64,000 nucleotides of DNA from Tepidibacter aestuarii (GCF_934924865.1 NZ_OW235315.1:1240001-1304000); one strand, 5' to 3'. Shown: positions 35,820 to 45,751, counted from the stretch's first letter. Program-made: numbers and translations. The notes: generated by a model from the sequence alone, not told the origin.

Positions 35820-37814
35820 ATGAAAACAAGTTTAAAAACTAAATTAATTTCTATGTTTTTTATATTTATATTAATTCCACTTCTTATTTTGGGGGTTACT
35901 TCTAGTTTTATGACTTCGCGTTCAATGCAGAGTGTAACTGAAGAAGATCTAAGAAAACTTACTGAACAAACAGCAGAGTTTATAGAACAGAGTATAGATT
36001 CTGTAAGTAAGTATGTTCAAGTTTTGACCTATGATCTAGATATAGCTAGGACTGCAGCTGGATATAATGAAAATAATCATGAGGTATATACATATTTATT
36101 AAAATTAAAAGAAGAAAACAAAGATAGAATAGAGTCTTTATATATTACAGATGAATTTGGTAAGGAAATTATGAGTAGCAGAAAAGAAAAATCTGATGTT
36201 GATTTAAGTAATAGAGAATATATTCAAAAGGCATTAAATGGATCTTTCTCTCAAAGTGATGTTATACTATCTAAAGATAATAATAAACCTATAATAGCTA
36301 TTGCTTATCCTTTAGTAATTGATAGTAAAGTTGTAGGTACAATATGTGCAAGCATTAATTTTGATAATATTTCAAGTCGTGTATCAAAAGTAAAAGTAGG
36401 CGAAAATGGATATGCTTACATGCTTGACAAAAATGGAACTTTTATATCTCATCCTAAAGAAGAAAAGATATTTAATGAAAATATAGGTAGTACAGATAAT
36501 AAAGAATTAAAAGCTTTAGTAGATAAAATGAAATCTGGCAAATCAGGTGAAGGATATTATACATACGAAGGGGTATATAAATTTACAAAGTTTGTTCCTG
36601 TAAATGGTTGGATTTTAGCAGTAACAGCTGATTATAAAGAATATATGGCTTCAGCATTATCTATTAGAAAAATTACAATAATAACAATTATATTATCTCT
36701 GGTAATTGCAATATCTTTAGCTTATTTTATAACAACTAAAAACATTATTAATCCTATTAAAAAATTAGAAGAACTAATGATTAAAGCAGGAGAAGGAGAT
36801 TTAACAGTTAGAGCGAATATAAATACAAATGATGAAATACAGGTATTAGGAGAATATTTTAATGATATGATTGGTCATCAATTAAATATAATAAAACATG
36901 TTAGAAGTGGATCAGAAGAGTTAACAGCATCATCAGAGGAGTTAGCAGCATCAGCAGAAGAAATAAGTGCATCAACGGAACATGTAACTGATAATATACA
37001 ACGTGTTGCATATAATGCACAAAACCAAAATAAATCAATAATTGAAACATCTGAGGTTTTAGTTCAACTTTCAAGTTTAATTCAAATAGCAAAGAATAAA
37101 GTGCTTACAGCTAAAGAAAATTCTGATAATACTATGAATGCAGCTAAACAAGGAAGAATAAAAGTTGAAGAAACAGTTGAAGCAATTGAAAATATTAGTA
37201 AAGTATCAAATGAAACACAAGATATGCTTAAAGTTTTAGATAATCTTTCTAAAAAAGTTAGTGGAATTATTAGCACTATTAATAATATTTCAAGTCAAAC
37301 AAATTTATTGGCGTTAAATGCTTCTATAGAAGCAGCGAGAGCTGGAGAACATGGGAAAGGATTCAGTGTAGTAGCTGATGAAGTTCGTAAGCTTGCAGAA
37401 CAAACAAATATTGAATCAAATGAAATATCTTCACTGGTAAATGAAATGGTAATTCAAATAGAAAAAGCAGTTAGTTCAATGAATATTGCTAAACATGTAG
37501 TAGAAAATGGAGTGGCTGTAGCAAAAGAAACAGATAAATCATTTATAAATATTATAGATGCAGTAGAGCAAATAAGTAATGATGTTGATCAAGTTGTAGA
37601 TGTTACAAAGGATGAAGTTGCAAGTTCCGATCAAATAATACAGCTTATTGACTCTGTAGCAACTACTACTGAGGCTACATCAGAAAGCAGTGAACAAGTT
37701 GCAGCGGCAGCTCAGGAGCAGTCGGCTATAACTCAAAATTTAGCTGCTAGTTCAGAAGAAACTAGCGCAATGGCGGTTAGCTTAAATAGTCTAGTAGAAA
37801 AATTTAAGATTTGA
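35820..37814 (+). CDS. Methyl-accepting chemotaxis protein with double Cache domain
   Basis: A 664-aa chemoreceptor: TM1 at about residues 8-30, dCache_1 extracellular domain to about 275 ([48 protein letters not shown]), TM2, HAMP ([13 protein letters not shown]) and a cytoplasmic coiled coil. The tip is [25 protein letters not shown] precedes ATG 35820. It is 37 bp behind the HATPase gene and 11 bp before the STAS gene, so it is physically inside the partner-switching operon. Confidence 0.95.
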   Translation: MKTSLKTKLISMFFIFILIPLLILGVTSSFMTSRSMQSVTEEDLRKLTEQTAEFIEQSIDSVSKYVQVLTYDLDIARTAAGYNENNHEVYTYLLKLKEENKDRIESLYITDEFGKEIMSSRKEKSDVDLSNREYIQKALNGSFSQSDVILSKDNNKPIIAIAYPLVIDSKVVGTICASINFDNISSRVSKVKVGENGYAYMLDKNGTFISHPKEEKIFNENIGSTDNKELKALVDKMKSGKSGEGYYTYEGVYKFTKFVPVNGWILAVTADYKEYMASALSIRKITIITIILSLVIAISLAYFITTKNIINPIKKLEELMIKAGEGDLTVRANINTNDEIQVLGEYFNDMIGHQLNIIKHVRSGSEELTASSEELAASAEEISASTEHVTDNIQRVAYNAQNQNKSIIETSEVLVQLSSLIQIAKNKVLTAKENSDNTMNAAKQGRIKVEETVEAIENISKVSNETQDMLKVLDNLSKKVSGIISTINNISSQTNLLALNASIEAARAGEHGKGFSVVADEVRKLAEQTNIESNEISSLVNEMVIQIEKAVSSMNIAKHVVENGVAVAKETDKSFINIIDAVEQISNDVDQVVDVTKDEVASSDQIIQLIDSVATTTEATSESSEQVAAAAQEQSAITQNLAASSEETSAMAVSLNSLVEKFKI

Positions 37815-37825
37815 GGTGAATATAA

Positions 37826-38104
37826 ATGAATGAGGTAAGAATATCAATACCTGAAAATTTTGCAGTAGATGAAGCAGCAGAATTTAGACAAAATATGAAT
37901 AATTTAATAACTGAAGGTAATAAGAACTTTGTACTTAACTTTAACAGTTGTACATTTATTGATAGTACAGGACTTGGAGTATTAGTAGGAATATATAAAA
38001 AGTGCGTTGAGCTAAATGGAAGTTTAACACTTAATTCAGTAAATCCAAAGGTTATGAGGATTTTTGAATTAACAAGACTAGATAAGGTATTTGAAATTAA
38101 ATAA
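37826..38104 (+). CDS. STAS-domain anti-sigma-factor antagonist
   Basis: A 92-aa single STAS domain (RsbV/SpoIIAA type). The phospho-acceptor is the serine in FIDSTGLGVLVGIYKKC (about residue 52), followed by LTLNSVNPKVMRIFELTRLDKVF. It is expected to be phosphorylated by the HATPase at 35390 and dephosphorylated by the PP2C proteins. Last gene of the cluster, with GAGGTG before the ATG. Confidence 0.94.
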   Translation: MNEVRISIPENFAVDEAAEFRQNMNNLITEGNKNFVLNFNSCTFIDSTGLGVLVGIYKKCVELNGSLTLNSVNPKVMRIFELTRLDKVFEIK

Positions 38105-38113
38105 TATCAATTT

Positions 38114-38155
38114 AAAAGACTTAATGAGTTAAATATTACTCGTTAAGTCTTTTTT
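38114..38155 (+). terminator. Terminator of the partner-switching cluster
   Basis: AAAAGACTTAATGAGT pairs with ACTCGTTAAGTCTTTT, followed by further T residues. Confidence 0.82.
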
Positions 38156-38291
38156 ATAATGATAAGGAAATCATATCTATAATTAAATATAATAATTTGA
38201 ATAAAAAGTATCATACTTTTATTAGTATTTGCATTTACTATAATCATAAATTAAAACCTTTAGTACAAAAATATGTAAAAGGAGGAAAAGT

Positions 38292-39125
38292 ATGAAGTTA
38301 AATTTTATTAAGGTAAATCCAACAGAAAATATGACTGTGTTTGTTCTAGATCAAATACCTCGCTCCATGTATATGGATATAGCAACAAAAATAATGGATT
38401 ATAGTAATGTTTATGCAGAACAGGTAGGGTTTTTAGAAAATATTTCTTCAGAAGATAGTGAAGCTTGTGTAAGAGTTCATATGATGGGTGGTGAATTTTG
38501 TGGAAATGCGGCTAGAGCATTGGCAGCTATTTTAGTTCAAAGAAAGCACTGTAAAATCCAAAGGGAAGAAAGTAAATTTATTGTACCTTTAGAGGTTTCT
38601 GGTACTAATGAAATCATAAATTGCGAAGTAGAACATAATGATATAAATAGCTTTATTTCAACTGCAAAAATGCCTTTACACAAATCTATAAAAGATATTT
38701 CCATAGAATATAAGGATACTGTTCATAAAGGAACATTAGTAGAGTTTCCAGGCATAGTTCATTTGATTGTTAATAGTCAAGGAATAGATGAAAAAGAGGA
38801 CTTTTTTGAAATAATAAAAGAAAAATTTAATGATTTAAATTATGATGCACTTGGAATAATGTTTTTTAATGAAGAAAATTCATACATGGAACCTTTAGTA
38901 TATGTTAAGTTAACAGAAAGTCTTATTTGGGAAAGAGGATGCGGTTCAGGGACTGCAGCTTTAGGTATAGTATTTTCTCATCGACTCAAAAAAAGTATAG
39001 ATATGGTAGTAAAACAGCCTGGTGGACAACTTGAAATATTCACAGACTGGAATGAAAATAAAATAAATAGTATCTATCTTAAAGGTGTTGTAAATATTGT
39101 AGCGGAAGGAATTGCATATATATGA
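38292..39125 (+). CDS. DapF-fold amino-acid racemase/epimerase
   Basis: A 277-aa protein of the diaminopimelate-epimerase fold. The two catalytic cysteines are in GGEFCGNAARALA (about residue 73) and WERGCGSGTAALG (about residue 218). The surrounding sequence differs from true DapF (no MCGNG-RC motif) and is closer in style to the histidine racemase CntK group, so another amino-acid substrate is likely. AAGGAGG precedes the ATG. No metallophore synthesis genes are adjacent. Confidence 0.85.
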   Translation: MKLNFIKVNPTENMTVFVLDQIPRSMYMDIATKIMDYSNVYAEQVGFLENISSEDSEACVRVHMMGGEFCGNAARALAAILVQRKHCKIQREESKFIVPLEVSGTNEIINCEVEHNDINSFISTAKMPLHKSIKDISIEYKDTVHKGTLVEFPGIVHLIVNSQGIDEKEDFFEIIKEKFNDLNYDALGIMFFNEENSYMEPLVYVKLTESLIWERGCGSGTAALGIVFSHRLKKSIDMVVKQPGGQLEIFTDWNENKINSIYLKGVVNIVAEGIAYI

Positions 39126-39190
39126 TCCTCTTGAAAATTATTATGTTTATCCAAATATTGACTTTGAAATAAAAAAATCATATATCTATG

Positions 39191-39203
39191 GACGACCGGT
39201 CTA
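39191..39203 (+). promoter_or_regulatory. TetR-type operator upstream of the truncated tetR
   Basis: GACCGGTC (39194-39201) is a perfect palindrome within GACGACCGGTCTA and lies 16 bp before the ATG of a TetR fragment. It resembles the LmrA/QdoR-type boxes of Bacillus that centre on ACCGGT. Such GC-rich palindromes are rare in this DNA. Confidence 0.6.
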
Positions 39204-39217
39204 ATACAGGAGGAATT

Positions 39218-39364
39218 ATGGATAAGCGTGAAAAGATAATAAAAATATCTGCTGATTTATTTCATCAATATGGATATAGCAGTGCAGGTTTATCAACAAT
39301 ATTAAATAAAGCAGAAGTACCAAAGGGAAGTTTTTATCATTACTTCAAAAGTAAGATCAGTTAA
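39218..39364 (+). pseudogene. Truncated TetR-family regulator (DNA-binding domain only)
   Basis: GGAGG lies just before ATG 39218. The frame encodes MDKREKIIKISADLFHQYGY, STILNKAEVPKGSFYHYFKS, then KIS and stop: 48 residues, exactly the helix-turn-helix part of a TetR repressor. The ligand-binding three quarters of the protein is missing, and a terminator follows within 10 bp. I infer a deletion remnant, though a short DNA-binding peptide could still be made and bind the upstream box. Confidence 0.8.
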
Positions 39365-39371
39365 TATTAAG

Positions 39372-39400
39372 AAACTCATCATTTTGGTGAGTTTTTTTAT
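39372..39400 (+). terminator. Terminator after the tetR remnant
   Basis: AAACTCATC and GGTGAGTTT with a TATTTT-type loop, then seven T residues. The following 39401-39670 has no intact gene; 39518-39604 is a possible 28-codon gene fragment. Confidence 0.8.
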
Positions 39401-39670
39401 GTGTATACTAATTTAACTGAAAGTATTACTGTTATTTATAGAAAGTTTAATATATAATTAAATTAATTATATGGACAAGATTGGAAAAATTTTTACTATA
39501 ATTTGTTTTAAATATAATTCGGACGGGTAATTCTAAAACATGTAAATGAGTTTGAAATAAATGGAGTATTTATTTATCCAATATTAAAAACTTATAAACC
39601 TTAGTTATATCCTATTATTAGAAATAATTAAGACTTGGAATGAAATTTTTCATAAATAAGGAGGGTGTTT

Positions 39671-40015
39671 ATGCAATTTGGATTTATCATTTCTTTAATA
39701 TCTGCAATTTTGGTAGCGTTATTTGCGATACAAAATTCTAGTAGTGTAGCCATAAGTTTTTTATTTGCTGAATTTAATATTTCTCAAGCACTTATAATTT
39801 TAATTTCTGCAGCTTTAGGGGCAATAATTGTTATGTTGCTAGGATTTATAAAACAGATTAAATTAAAGCTTAAAATAAAAGAACAGTTAAAGAAAATTAA
39901 AAATTTAGAAGAAGAAAATAAATTATGTCAGAATAAAATTGAAGAATTCAAAAATAATTCAGATGAAAAGAAAATTGATGGTTTAGAGGATAATAAAGTA
40001 GATATTAATGAATAA
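39671..40015 (+). CDS. LapA-domain (DUF1049) small membrane protein
   Basis: A 114-aa protein with two membrane helices (residues about 3-23 and 38-62) linked by a short loop containing the family-typical FAIQNSSSVAISFLF. A charged coiled-coil tail follows (KEQLKKIKNLEEENKLCQNK). LapA-domain proteins assist lipopolysaccharide assembly in Gram-negatives; in Firmicutes the role is unknown. AAGGAGGG precedes ATG 39671. Confidence 0.86.
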   Translation: MQFGFIISLISAILVALFAIQNSSSVAISFLFAEFNISQALIILISAALGAIIVMLLGFIKQIKLKLKIKEQLKKIKNLEEENKLCQNKIEEFKNNSDEKKIDGLEDNKVDINE

Positions 40016-40050
40016 GGACATTAAATAAGGCTGAAATTTTAATATTGAGT

Positions 40051-40096
40051 AAAAAGACAACTCTCGAATTGAATAACATGAGAGTTGTCTTTTTAT
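40051..40096 (+). terminator. Terminator after the LapA-domain gene
   Basis: AAAAAGACAACTCTC pairs perfectly with GAGAGTTGTCTTTTT. Confidence 0.84.
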
Positions 40097-40216
40097 ATTT
40101 TTAATTTGCTACTTTTAAGTTAAAATGTTAATATAACAAATCTATATGAATAGAAATCAAAAAAAATATTGTATAATTATGTGAAAAAATTTAGGTATAA
40201 ACCAGGGGGGATTGGA

Positions 40217-40774
40217 TTGAGGCTAGCATTAGTCATTATTGATATGCAACAGTATTTCTTTAGAAGTGAGGAAAGAAGAATAAAATTAAGAGAACTTATT
40301 TCAGCGATAAATGAACTTATAGATTGTGCTAAAGATAAAAATATTCCAATATATCAGGTTTTAACTGTACATAAAGATGATAGATCAACTTGGAATATTG
40401 TTATGAAGAAATATAATTTTGCTGCATTAATAGAAGGAAGTAAGGAAGCAGAGTTATTATCAGAAATAAAATTTGATAAATCACAAGAAGTTATTATAAA
40501 GACAAGACAAAGTGCTTTTATAAGAACCAACTTTGAAGATAAATTAAGAGAAAATAATATAGATACTTTGATTTTATGCGGAGTTTTTACTCATGGATGT
40601 GTAGGAAGAACAGCAGTTGATGCATATGAAAGAGATTTCAATGTGATAGTTGCAAAAGATGCTTCCTTTAGTCATATAAAGAATCAAGAAGAAGTTATGT
40701 TTGACGTTATTGAACATGAACAAGAGCAATTAATACTGAATAATGAAGATATAAAGAAATTGCTTTCGAAGTAA
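40217..40774 (+). CDS. Isochorismatase-family cysteine hydrolase
   Basis: A 185-aa alpha/beta hydrolase. The catalytic triad candidates are Asp9 (ALVIIDMQQYF), Lys in IIKTRQSAF, and Cys in GVFTHGCVGRTAVDAYERDF; the cis-peptide segment GVFTH is present. Family members act on nicotinamide, isochorismate, ureidoacrylate or unknown amides. The start is TTG 40217, six bases behind GGGGGG; an upstream TTG at 40169 overlaps a TATAAT promoter element. A GNAT gene follows in the same direction. Confidence 0.88.
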   Translation: MRLALVIIDMQQYFFRSEERRIKLRELISAINELIDCAKDKNIPIYQVLTVHKDDRSTWNIVMKKYNFAALIEGSKEAELLSEIKFDKSQEVIIKTRQSAFIRTNFEDKLRENNIDTLILCGVFTHGCVGRTAVDAYERDFNVIVAKDASFSHIKNQEEVMFDVIEHEQEQLILNNEDIKKLLSK

Positions 40775-40820
40775 TAGGATGCGAAGTATTAAAAAATAGT
40801 ATGTATTGGAGATGGATAAA

Positions 40821-41318
40821 ATGTTATTTAAATTGAATAGATTTAGAGTAGAGTTAGTTGCAAATAAAGATTTAAATGAAATTGTTGATGTTTATAATTC
40901 TAATAAAAACTTTTTGATTAGCCATATGGATAAGGAAGAAGTAACAACTGATTGGATAAATGAAGAGTTAAATTCAATGAAACAAATGGGATTTTTATGT
41001 TGTAAGATAGTGGATATAAATTCGGGAAAAATAGTTGGAATAGTAGATTTTAAGGTAGATGAGCAGACATATTTATCTTTACTTATGATACATAATGCTT
41101 ATAAAAATAAGGGTTTGGGAAGACTAACATATAATGCTTTGGAAAAATATATAGTATCTCTAAAAAGCAGTTGTATAAGAATAGATGTAGTTACAGGTTA
41201 TGATGATTCGGTGATTGAGTTTTGGCATAAAAATGGATTTGCTGAAGTTGAACAGATAGAGCTTAATTGGACGGGAAAGGTTTTACCAGCTGTTGTTATG
41301 AAGAAAAAGTTGAGTTAA
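40821..41318 (+). CDS. GNAT-family N-acetyltransferase
   Basis: A 165-aa GNAT protein with the acetyl-CoA loop in NAYKNKGLGRLTYNALE, the preceding strand YLSLLMIH, and FWHKNGFAEVEQ near the end. Start choice is uncertain: ATG 40821 has GGAG 9 bases upstream, but ATG 40812 and TTG 40806 are in frame. It lies between the isochorismatase-like and EcsC genes, without terminators, so the three are probably one operon. Substrate unknown. Confidence 0.86.
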   Translation: MLFKLNRFRVELVANKDLNEIVDVYNSNKNFLISHMDKEEVTTDWINEELNSMKQMGFLCCKIVDINSGKIVGIVDFKVDEQTYLSLLMIHNAYKNKGLGRLTYNALEKYIVSLKSSCIRIDVVTGYDDSVIEFWHKNGFAEVEQIELNWTGKVLPAVVMKKKLS

Positions 41319-41340
41319 ATACAAAAGACAATATAGGTGG

Positions 41341-42066
41341 GTGATTATAATAGATTTTTACAATAAAATTGCTATAAAAGAACTTAATGACTGGAAGAAA
41401 AAAATGAGAAAAAAGCCATCACTAGTTCAAAAAACGTCAAAGCATGTTCAAAATAAGTTTAATGGGTTGTTACCTGAAAAATATCATGAAATTGTAACTT
41501 CTGCTATAAAAAACATGACTAGAGCAGTTTTGTTTAGTTCGAAATATATTACTAAAAAGCCATATACAAATTTATCGCTTCGACAAAGAGAAAGATTAGT
41601 TGCTCAAAAAACGAAGACATATAAAACTACTGCTTTGATAGAAGGTGCGGGAACTGGAGCAGGTGGAATAATGTTAGGTCTTGCTGATTTGCCTTTGCTT
41701 TTAAGTATTAAAATTAAGTTGCTTTATGATATTGCTGCTATATATGGTTTTGATGTGAATGATTATAAAGAAAGAATTTATATATTAAATATATTCCACA
41801 TTACTTTTTCAAGTAAAAGTAAAGTAAATGAAGTATTTGCTGAAATGGAGAACTTTGAACAGTATATGTATTCTTTACCAGATGATATTGATTCTTTTGA
41901 TTGGAGAACTTTTCAACAAGAGTATAGAGATTATATAGATTTAGCAAAGCTTTTACAGATGGTTCCGGGAATTGGAGCTTTTGTAGGAGCATATGTTAAT
42001 TCTAAACTAATAGATAAGCTTAGTAAAACTGCTGTTCAAGCTTATAGAATGAGGATATTTTCATAA
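41341..42066 (+). CDS. EcsC-family protein
   Basis: About 240 aa, EcsC family: KTTALIEGAGTGAGGIMLGLADLPLLLSIK (quoted core GAGTGAGGIMLGLADLP), IAAIYGFDVNDYKERIYIL and LLQMVPGIGAFVGAYVN are diagnostic. One or two hydrophobic stretches suggest membrane contact. EcsC lies with an ABC exporter in Bacillus, but its role is unclear. The start is odd: AGGTGG abuts GTG 41341, while ATT/ATA codons lie at better spacing; ATG 41404 is also possible. Confidence 0.86.
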   Translation: MIIIDFYNKIAIKELNDWKKKMRKKPSLVQKTSKHVQNKFNGLLPEKYHEIVTSAIKNMTRAVLFSSKYITKKPYTNLSLRQRERLVAQKTKTYKTTALIEGAGTGAGGIMLGLADLPLLLSIKIKLLYDIAAIYGFDVNDYKERIYILNIFHITFSSKSKVNEVFAEMENFEQYMYSLPDDIDSFDWRTFQQEYRDYIDLAKLLQMVPGIGAFVGAYVNSKLIDKLSKTAVQAYRMRIFS

Positions 42067-42122
42067 AAAAGAATATAAATTAACTATATAACATAAGATT
42101 ATATAAGTTCAAACATTAAACT

Positions 42123-42163
42123 AAATCCTTACCTATTGGTGCAATAGGTAAGGATTTAATTTT
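42123..42163 (+). terminator. Terminator after the EcsC gene
   Basis: AAATCCTTACCTATTG, a GTG loop and CAATAGGTAAGGATTT form a perfect 16-bp stem, followed by AATTTTTA. Confidence 0.85.
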
Positions 42164-42245
42164 TATGTAGGTAGAATAAAGAAAATATGATAAATAGAGG
42201 CTCAAAATTAGAATTTAAAAAAAGTATTCTAAAATTTCTTGGTTT

Positions 42246-42259
42246 GTAACTTATGTTAC
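42246..42259 (+). promoter_or_regulatory. Crp/Fnr-type palindrome upstream of hcp
   Basis: GTAAC-TTAT-GTTAC is a perfect 5-bp inverted repeat with a 4-bp centre, 100 bp upstream of hcp. TATACT lies at 42269 and TAAACT at 42282; with the latter as -10 the palindrome would centre near -41.5, a class-II activator position. HcpR, a Crp/Fnr-family NO-stress regulator of hcp in anaerobes, is the natural candidate. Confidence 0.6.
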
Positions 42260-42358
42260 GGAACAAACTATACTAATGTAGTAAACTTTACTCATAGAAA
42301 CACAACATAAGAAAATTACTTAAAGATTATATAAATGAAAAAATAAGGAGGAATAATA

Positions 42359-43996
42359 ATGAGTATGTTTTGTTATCAATGCCAAGAGGCAGCAGGATGT
42401 AAAGGGTGTACAGTAAGAGGTGTATGTGGTAAGAATGAATCAGTGGCAAAGGCACAAGATTTATTAGTTTATGTAAGTAAGGGACTTGCGATAGTAAGTA
42501 ATGAGGGAAGAAAGGTAGGAGTTATTGATCCTAAAGTAGATAAGTATATAACTGAAAACTTATTTACTACAATAACTAACGCTAACTTTGATAGAAAAAC
42601 TATTTTAGATAGAGTTAAAGAAACTTTAAGATTAAGAGAAGAATTAAAGGCTAAGGTTGAAGCGGCTGGCGGTAATATAACTGGTGATGCAACTGATTGG
42701 TCTGCAGTTACAGAAGAAGAGTTTGATAAAAAGGCAGAAACTGTTGGTGTATTAGCAACAGAAAATGAAGATATGAGAAGTTTAAGAGAGCTTATTATTT
42801 ATGGATTAAAAGGTTTATCAGCTTATATGAAGCATGCTATGAATTTAGGATACAATAATGAAGACGTTCATGGTTTTATGGCTAAGGCTTTAGCATCAAC
42901 GCTTGATGATAGCTTAACTGCTGATGATTTAGTAGCACTTGCTATGGAAGCTGGAAAATATGGTGTTGATGGAATGGCATTATTAGACAAAGCTAATACA
43001 GGAACATACGGACATCCAGAGATAACTAAGGTTGATATTGGTGTTAGAAATAAACCGGGTATATTAATATCAGGACATGACTTGAAAGATTTAGAAATGC
43101 TACTTAAACAAACAGAGGGAACTGGAGTAGAAGTTTATACTCATAGTGAAATGCTTGCTGGACAGTATTATCCAGAGTTTAAAAAGTACTCTCATTTTGC
43201 AGGAAACTACGGAAATGCATGGTGGAAGCAAACTGATGAGTTTGAGAAATTCAATGGACCTATATTAATGACTACAAACTGTGTAGTTCCTCCAAAAGAT
43301 TCGTATAAGGAAAGATTATTTACAACAGGAGCTTCAGGAGTACCTGGATGCAAGCATGTAGATGCTGATGGAAATGGACATAAGGATTTTAGTGAGATAA
43401 TAGAGATGGCTAAAACGTGTGATGCTCCAACCGAGATAGAAACAGGAGAAATAGTTGGAGGATTTGCTCATAACCAAGTATTAGCTCTTGCTGATAAGGT
43501 TGTAGACGCTGTTAAATCTGGAGCTATAAAGAGATTCTTTGTAATGGCTGGTTGTGATGGTAGAGCAAAATCAAGAAACTACTATACAGATTTTGCTAAG
43601 GCTATACCAAATGATACAGTTATATTAACTGCTGGATGTGCAAAATATAAATATAATAAGCTTGATTTAGGTGATATAGGAGGAATACCAAGAGTATTAG
43701 ATGCAGGACAATGTAATGATTCATATTCATTAGTAGTAATTGCTCTAAAACTTAAAGAAGTATTTGGACTTGATGATGTAAATGACTTACCTATATCTTA
43801 TAATATAGCTTGGTATGAGCAAAAGGCTGTAATAGTTTTATTATCACTATTATATCTAGGAGTTAAAAATATTCACTTAGGACCAACACTACCTGCATTC
43901 TTATCTCCAAATGTTGCTAAGGTATTAGTAGATAACTTTGGAATAGCTGGAATTACTAACGTAGAAGATGATGTGAAAATGTTTATGCAAGGTTAA
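42359..43996 (+). CDS. hcp: Hydroxylamine reductase (hybrid cluster protein)
   Basis: Hcp (545 aa) carries a hybrid Fe-S-O cluster plus a proximal Fe-S cluster and reduces hydroxylamine or NO during nitrosative stress. N-terminal cysteines are Cys5, Cys8, Cys17 and Cys23 ([19 protein letters not shown]). Hybrid-cluster ligands are in TGISGHD-like [45 protein letters not shown] and [15 protein letters not shown] precedes the ATG. A Crp/Fnr-type box lies upstream. The Fe-S protein at 47291 is a plausible electron-transfer partner. Confidence 0.97.
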   Translation: MSMFCYQCQEAAGCKGCTVRGVCGKNESVAKAQDLLVYVSKGLAIVSNEGRKVGVIDPKVDKYITENLFTTITNANFDRKTILDRVKETLRLREELKAKVEAAGGNITGDATDWSAVTEEEFDKKAETVGVLATENEDMRSLRELIIYGLKGLSAYMKHAMNLGYNNEDVHGFMAKALASTLDDSLTADDLVALAMEAGKYGVDGMALLDKANTGTYGHPEITKVDIGVRNKPGILISGHDLKDLEMLLKQTEGTGVEVYTHSEMLAGQYYPEFKKYSHFAGNYGNAWWKQTDEFEKFNGPILMTTNCVVPPKDSYKERLFTTGASGVPGCKHVDADGNGHKDFSEIIEMAKTCDAPTEIETGEIVGGFAHNQVLALADKVVDAVKSGAIKRFFVMAGCDGRAKSRNYYTDFAKAIPNDTVILTAGCAKYKYNKLDLGDIGGIPRVLDAGQCNDSYSLVVIALKLKEVFGLDDVNDLPISYNIAWYEQKAVIVLLSLLYLGVKNIHLGPTLPAFLSPNVAKVLVDNFGIAGITNVEDDVKMFMQG

Positions 43997-44032
43997 AAAA
44001 AACGTAGCTATTTAAATAGCTACGTTTTTTTT
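43997..44032 (+). terminator. Terminator after hcp
   Basis: AAAAAACGTAGCTATTT and its exact inverse form a perfect palindrome ending in eight T residues. Confidence 0.88.
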
Positions 44033-44103
44033 ATTTGGAATGACAAGGAAAGACAACATATGTGCGTATACTGGTTATAAATACAAAATTAGCATGAATA
44101 TGT

Positions 44104-44132
44104 TTGAAAATCATAACGAAAATTGATATAAT
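44104..44132 (+). promoter_or_regulatory. Sigma-A promoter of the chemoreceptor gene
   Basis: TTGAAA (44104-44109), a 17-nt spacer and TATAAT (44127-44132). Unlike the chemoreceptor at 21729, this one lacks a sigma-D-type promoter. Confidence 0.75.
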
Positions 44133-44172
44133 TATTTATAAAACTTAAGGTGAAATAAAGAGGGGGACTAAA

Positions 44173-45735
44173 ATGAAGAACAGACTAATAAGTAGTATTA
44201 TTTCGCTAATTTATTTAATTTTTATTTTATTAATCAACACAGTAATTTTGAACAAAGACAATTTTTTATTCGGAGTAAGCGTAAATATTATATTTACTTT
44301 ATCATATTCATGTATAATATTTAAAGTAATTTATAAAGAGAAAATAGAAAAAATTAAAAATATGATAGGAATTATAAATGAAGGACGTTATGATTATCAA
44401 TTTGGTAATGATTCTGATGAAGAAATTACATCAGCTTTTCAAACGTTTTTTAATAATACTAAAGAGACTTCTAAATCAGGACTTAAATTATCAGTAGAAC
44501 TTGCACTTGAATCTGATAAAGTTGCAGATATGGTTGGAAATATGCAAGAATCAACTGATCATATAGCAGAAACAAGTGAAGAAATAGCATCTGGTTCTTT
44601 AACACAAATGGAATCTATAAACAGTATTTTTAGTAATATAGAGGGTGTTGGAAGTAATATAGATGGAATAAGAAGTGAGCTGAAAAATATAGGTTATCAA
44701 ACTGATGTATCTGTAAAACTCACTGAAGAAGGAAATGAGAACATTGGAAAAACAAAACAGTCTATTGACACTTTAAGAAATATTATGATTGAGTATAATA
44801 ATAACTTAAATAATTTTATAGAGAGTTTTTCTGAAATAGAAAAGTTTTCGGATATAATAAAGGGAATTACTGAGCATACAAATTTACTTGCACTAAATTC
44901 ATCTATAGAAGCAGCAAGAGCTGGGGAACATGGAAAAGGTTTTGCGGTTGTAGCTACTGAAATTGGGAAACTATCAAACCAATCACAGAATGCTTCTGAG
45001 AAAATAAGTGAGGTTATTGAAGAAATAAAACATAGAATGTATGAATTAACACAGGAGATGTCATATGGAATAAATAAGATAGATGAAGGTATAATTGTAG
45101 CACAAAAAGCTGAGCAGTCATTCGAGCAAATATCTAATAGTACAGTTAAAACAAAGGATCAAATAAAGACAATTGACGATAATATGGAAGAAATAGGTTT
45201 ATATACTGGAAAAGTTATAGAGTCGGTTGAAACTATTCAGGGTATATCTGAGGAAAATGCATCTGAGTGTCAACAGTTTAACGCTATTGTAGAAGAAATG
45301 AATAGTTCATTTGGAGAAATAGTTGAGAATATAAATTCTTTAAAGGATTGTGCAAATAATCTCCAACAAAATTTTGCTCAAAATACAATGGACGTATATA
45401 TGTACAATAAAGCTTTAGATATAAAAAAGCATATTGATAAATATGAAAATGTAGATCTCAAAAAGCTTTCTAACAATCTTAATATAGATGATATATACAT
45501 AGTAGATTCTTCGGGAATAATAAAGCAGTGTTCTGATGACGGTGGAGTAGGACTTGATTCTTTTGAGATAGACCCTGTATCGTATAAGGCTTCAAAACTA
45601 AAGGAAGGATACGCAGCAACTCCTATTAGAAAAAGAGCTCATGATGATGAAATGTATAAGTTTTTACATATTCCATACCAAAGTGGAGGGGTAATTAGCG
45701 TATCCTTATCATTGCGATCTGTATTAAACATATAG
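44173..45735 (+). CDS. Chemoreceptor-like protein with C-terminal sensor domain
   Basis: A 520-aa protein with two N-terminal membrane helices (about residues 5-26 and 33-55) and almost no extracellular loop. The signalling coiled coil has the tip [20 protein letters not shown]. After it comes a roughly 110-residue C-terminal domain: [40 protein letters not shown] and [17 protein letters not shown], which reads as a small cytosolic Cache/PAS-like fold. This inverted order implies sensing inside the cell. Ligand unknown. Confidence 0.9.
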   Translation: MKNRLISSIISLIYLIFILLINTVILNKDNFLFGVSVNIIFTLSYSCIIFKVIYKEKIEKIKNMIGIINEGRYDYQFGNDSDEEITSAFQTFFNNTKETSKSGLKLSVELALESDKVADMVGNMQESTDHIAETSEEIASGSLTQMESINSIFSNIEGVGSNIDGIRSELKNIGYQTDVSVKLTEEGNENIGKTKQSIDTLRNIMIEYNNNLNNFIESFSEIEKFSDIIKGITEHTNLLALNSSIEAARAGEHGKGFAVVATEIGKLSNQSQNASEKISEVIEEIKHRMYELTQEMSYGINKIDEGIIVAQKAEQSFEQISNSTVKTKDQIKTIDDNMEEIGLYTGKVIESVETIQGISEENASECQQFNAIVEEMNSSFGEIVENINSLKDCANNLQQNFAQNTMDVYMYNKALDIKKHIDKYENVDLKKLSNNLNIDDIYIVDSSGIIKQCSDDGGVGLDSFEIDPVSYKASKLKEGYAATPIRKRAHDDEMYKFLHIPYQSGGVISVSLSLRSVLNI

Positions 45736-45751
45736 GGTAGAACGTTTAAGG

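Noticed and set aside
39518..39604. 28-codon frame ending in FIYPILKTYKP
   Set aside because: It reads like the C-terminus of a real protein and may be a gene remnant next to the broken tetR, but it has no start, no ribosome site and no family I can name.
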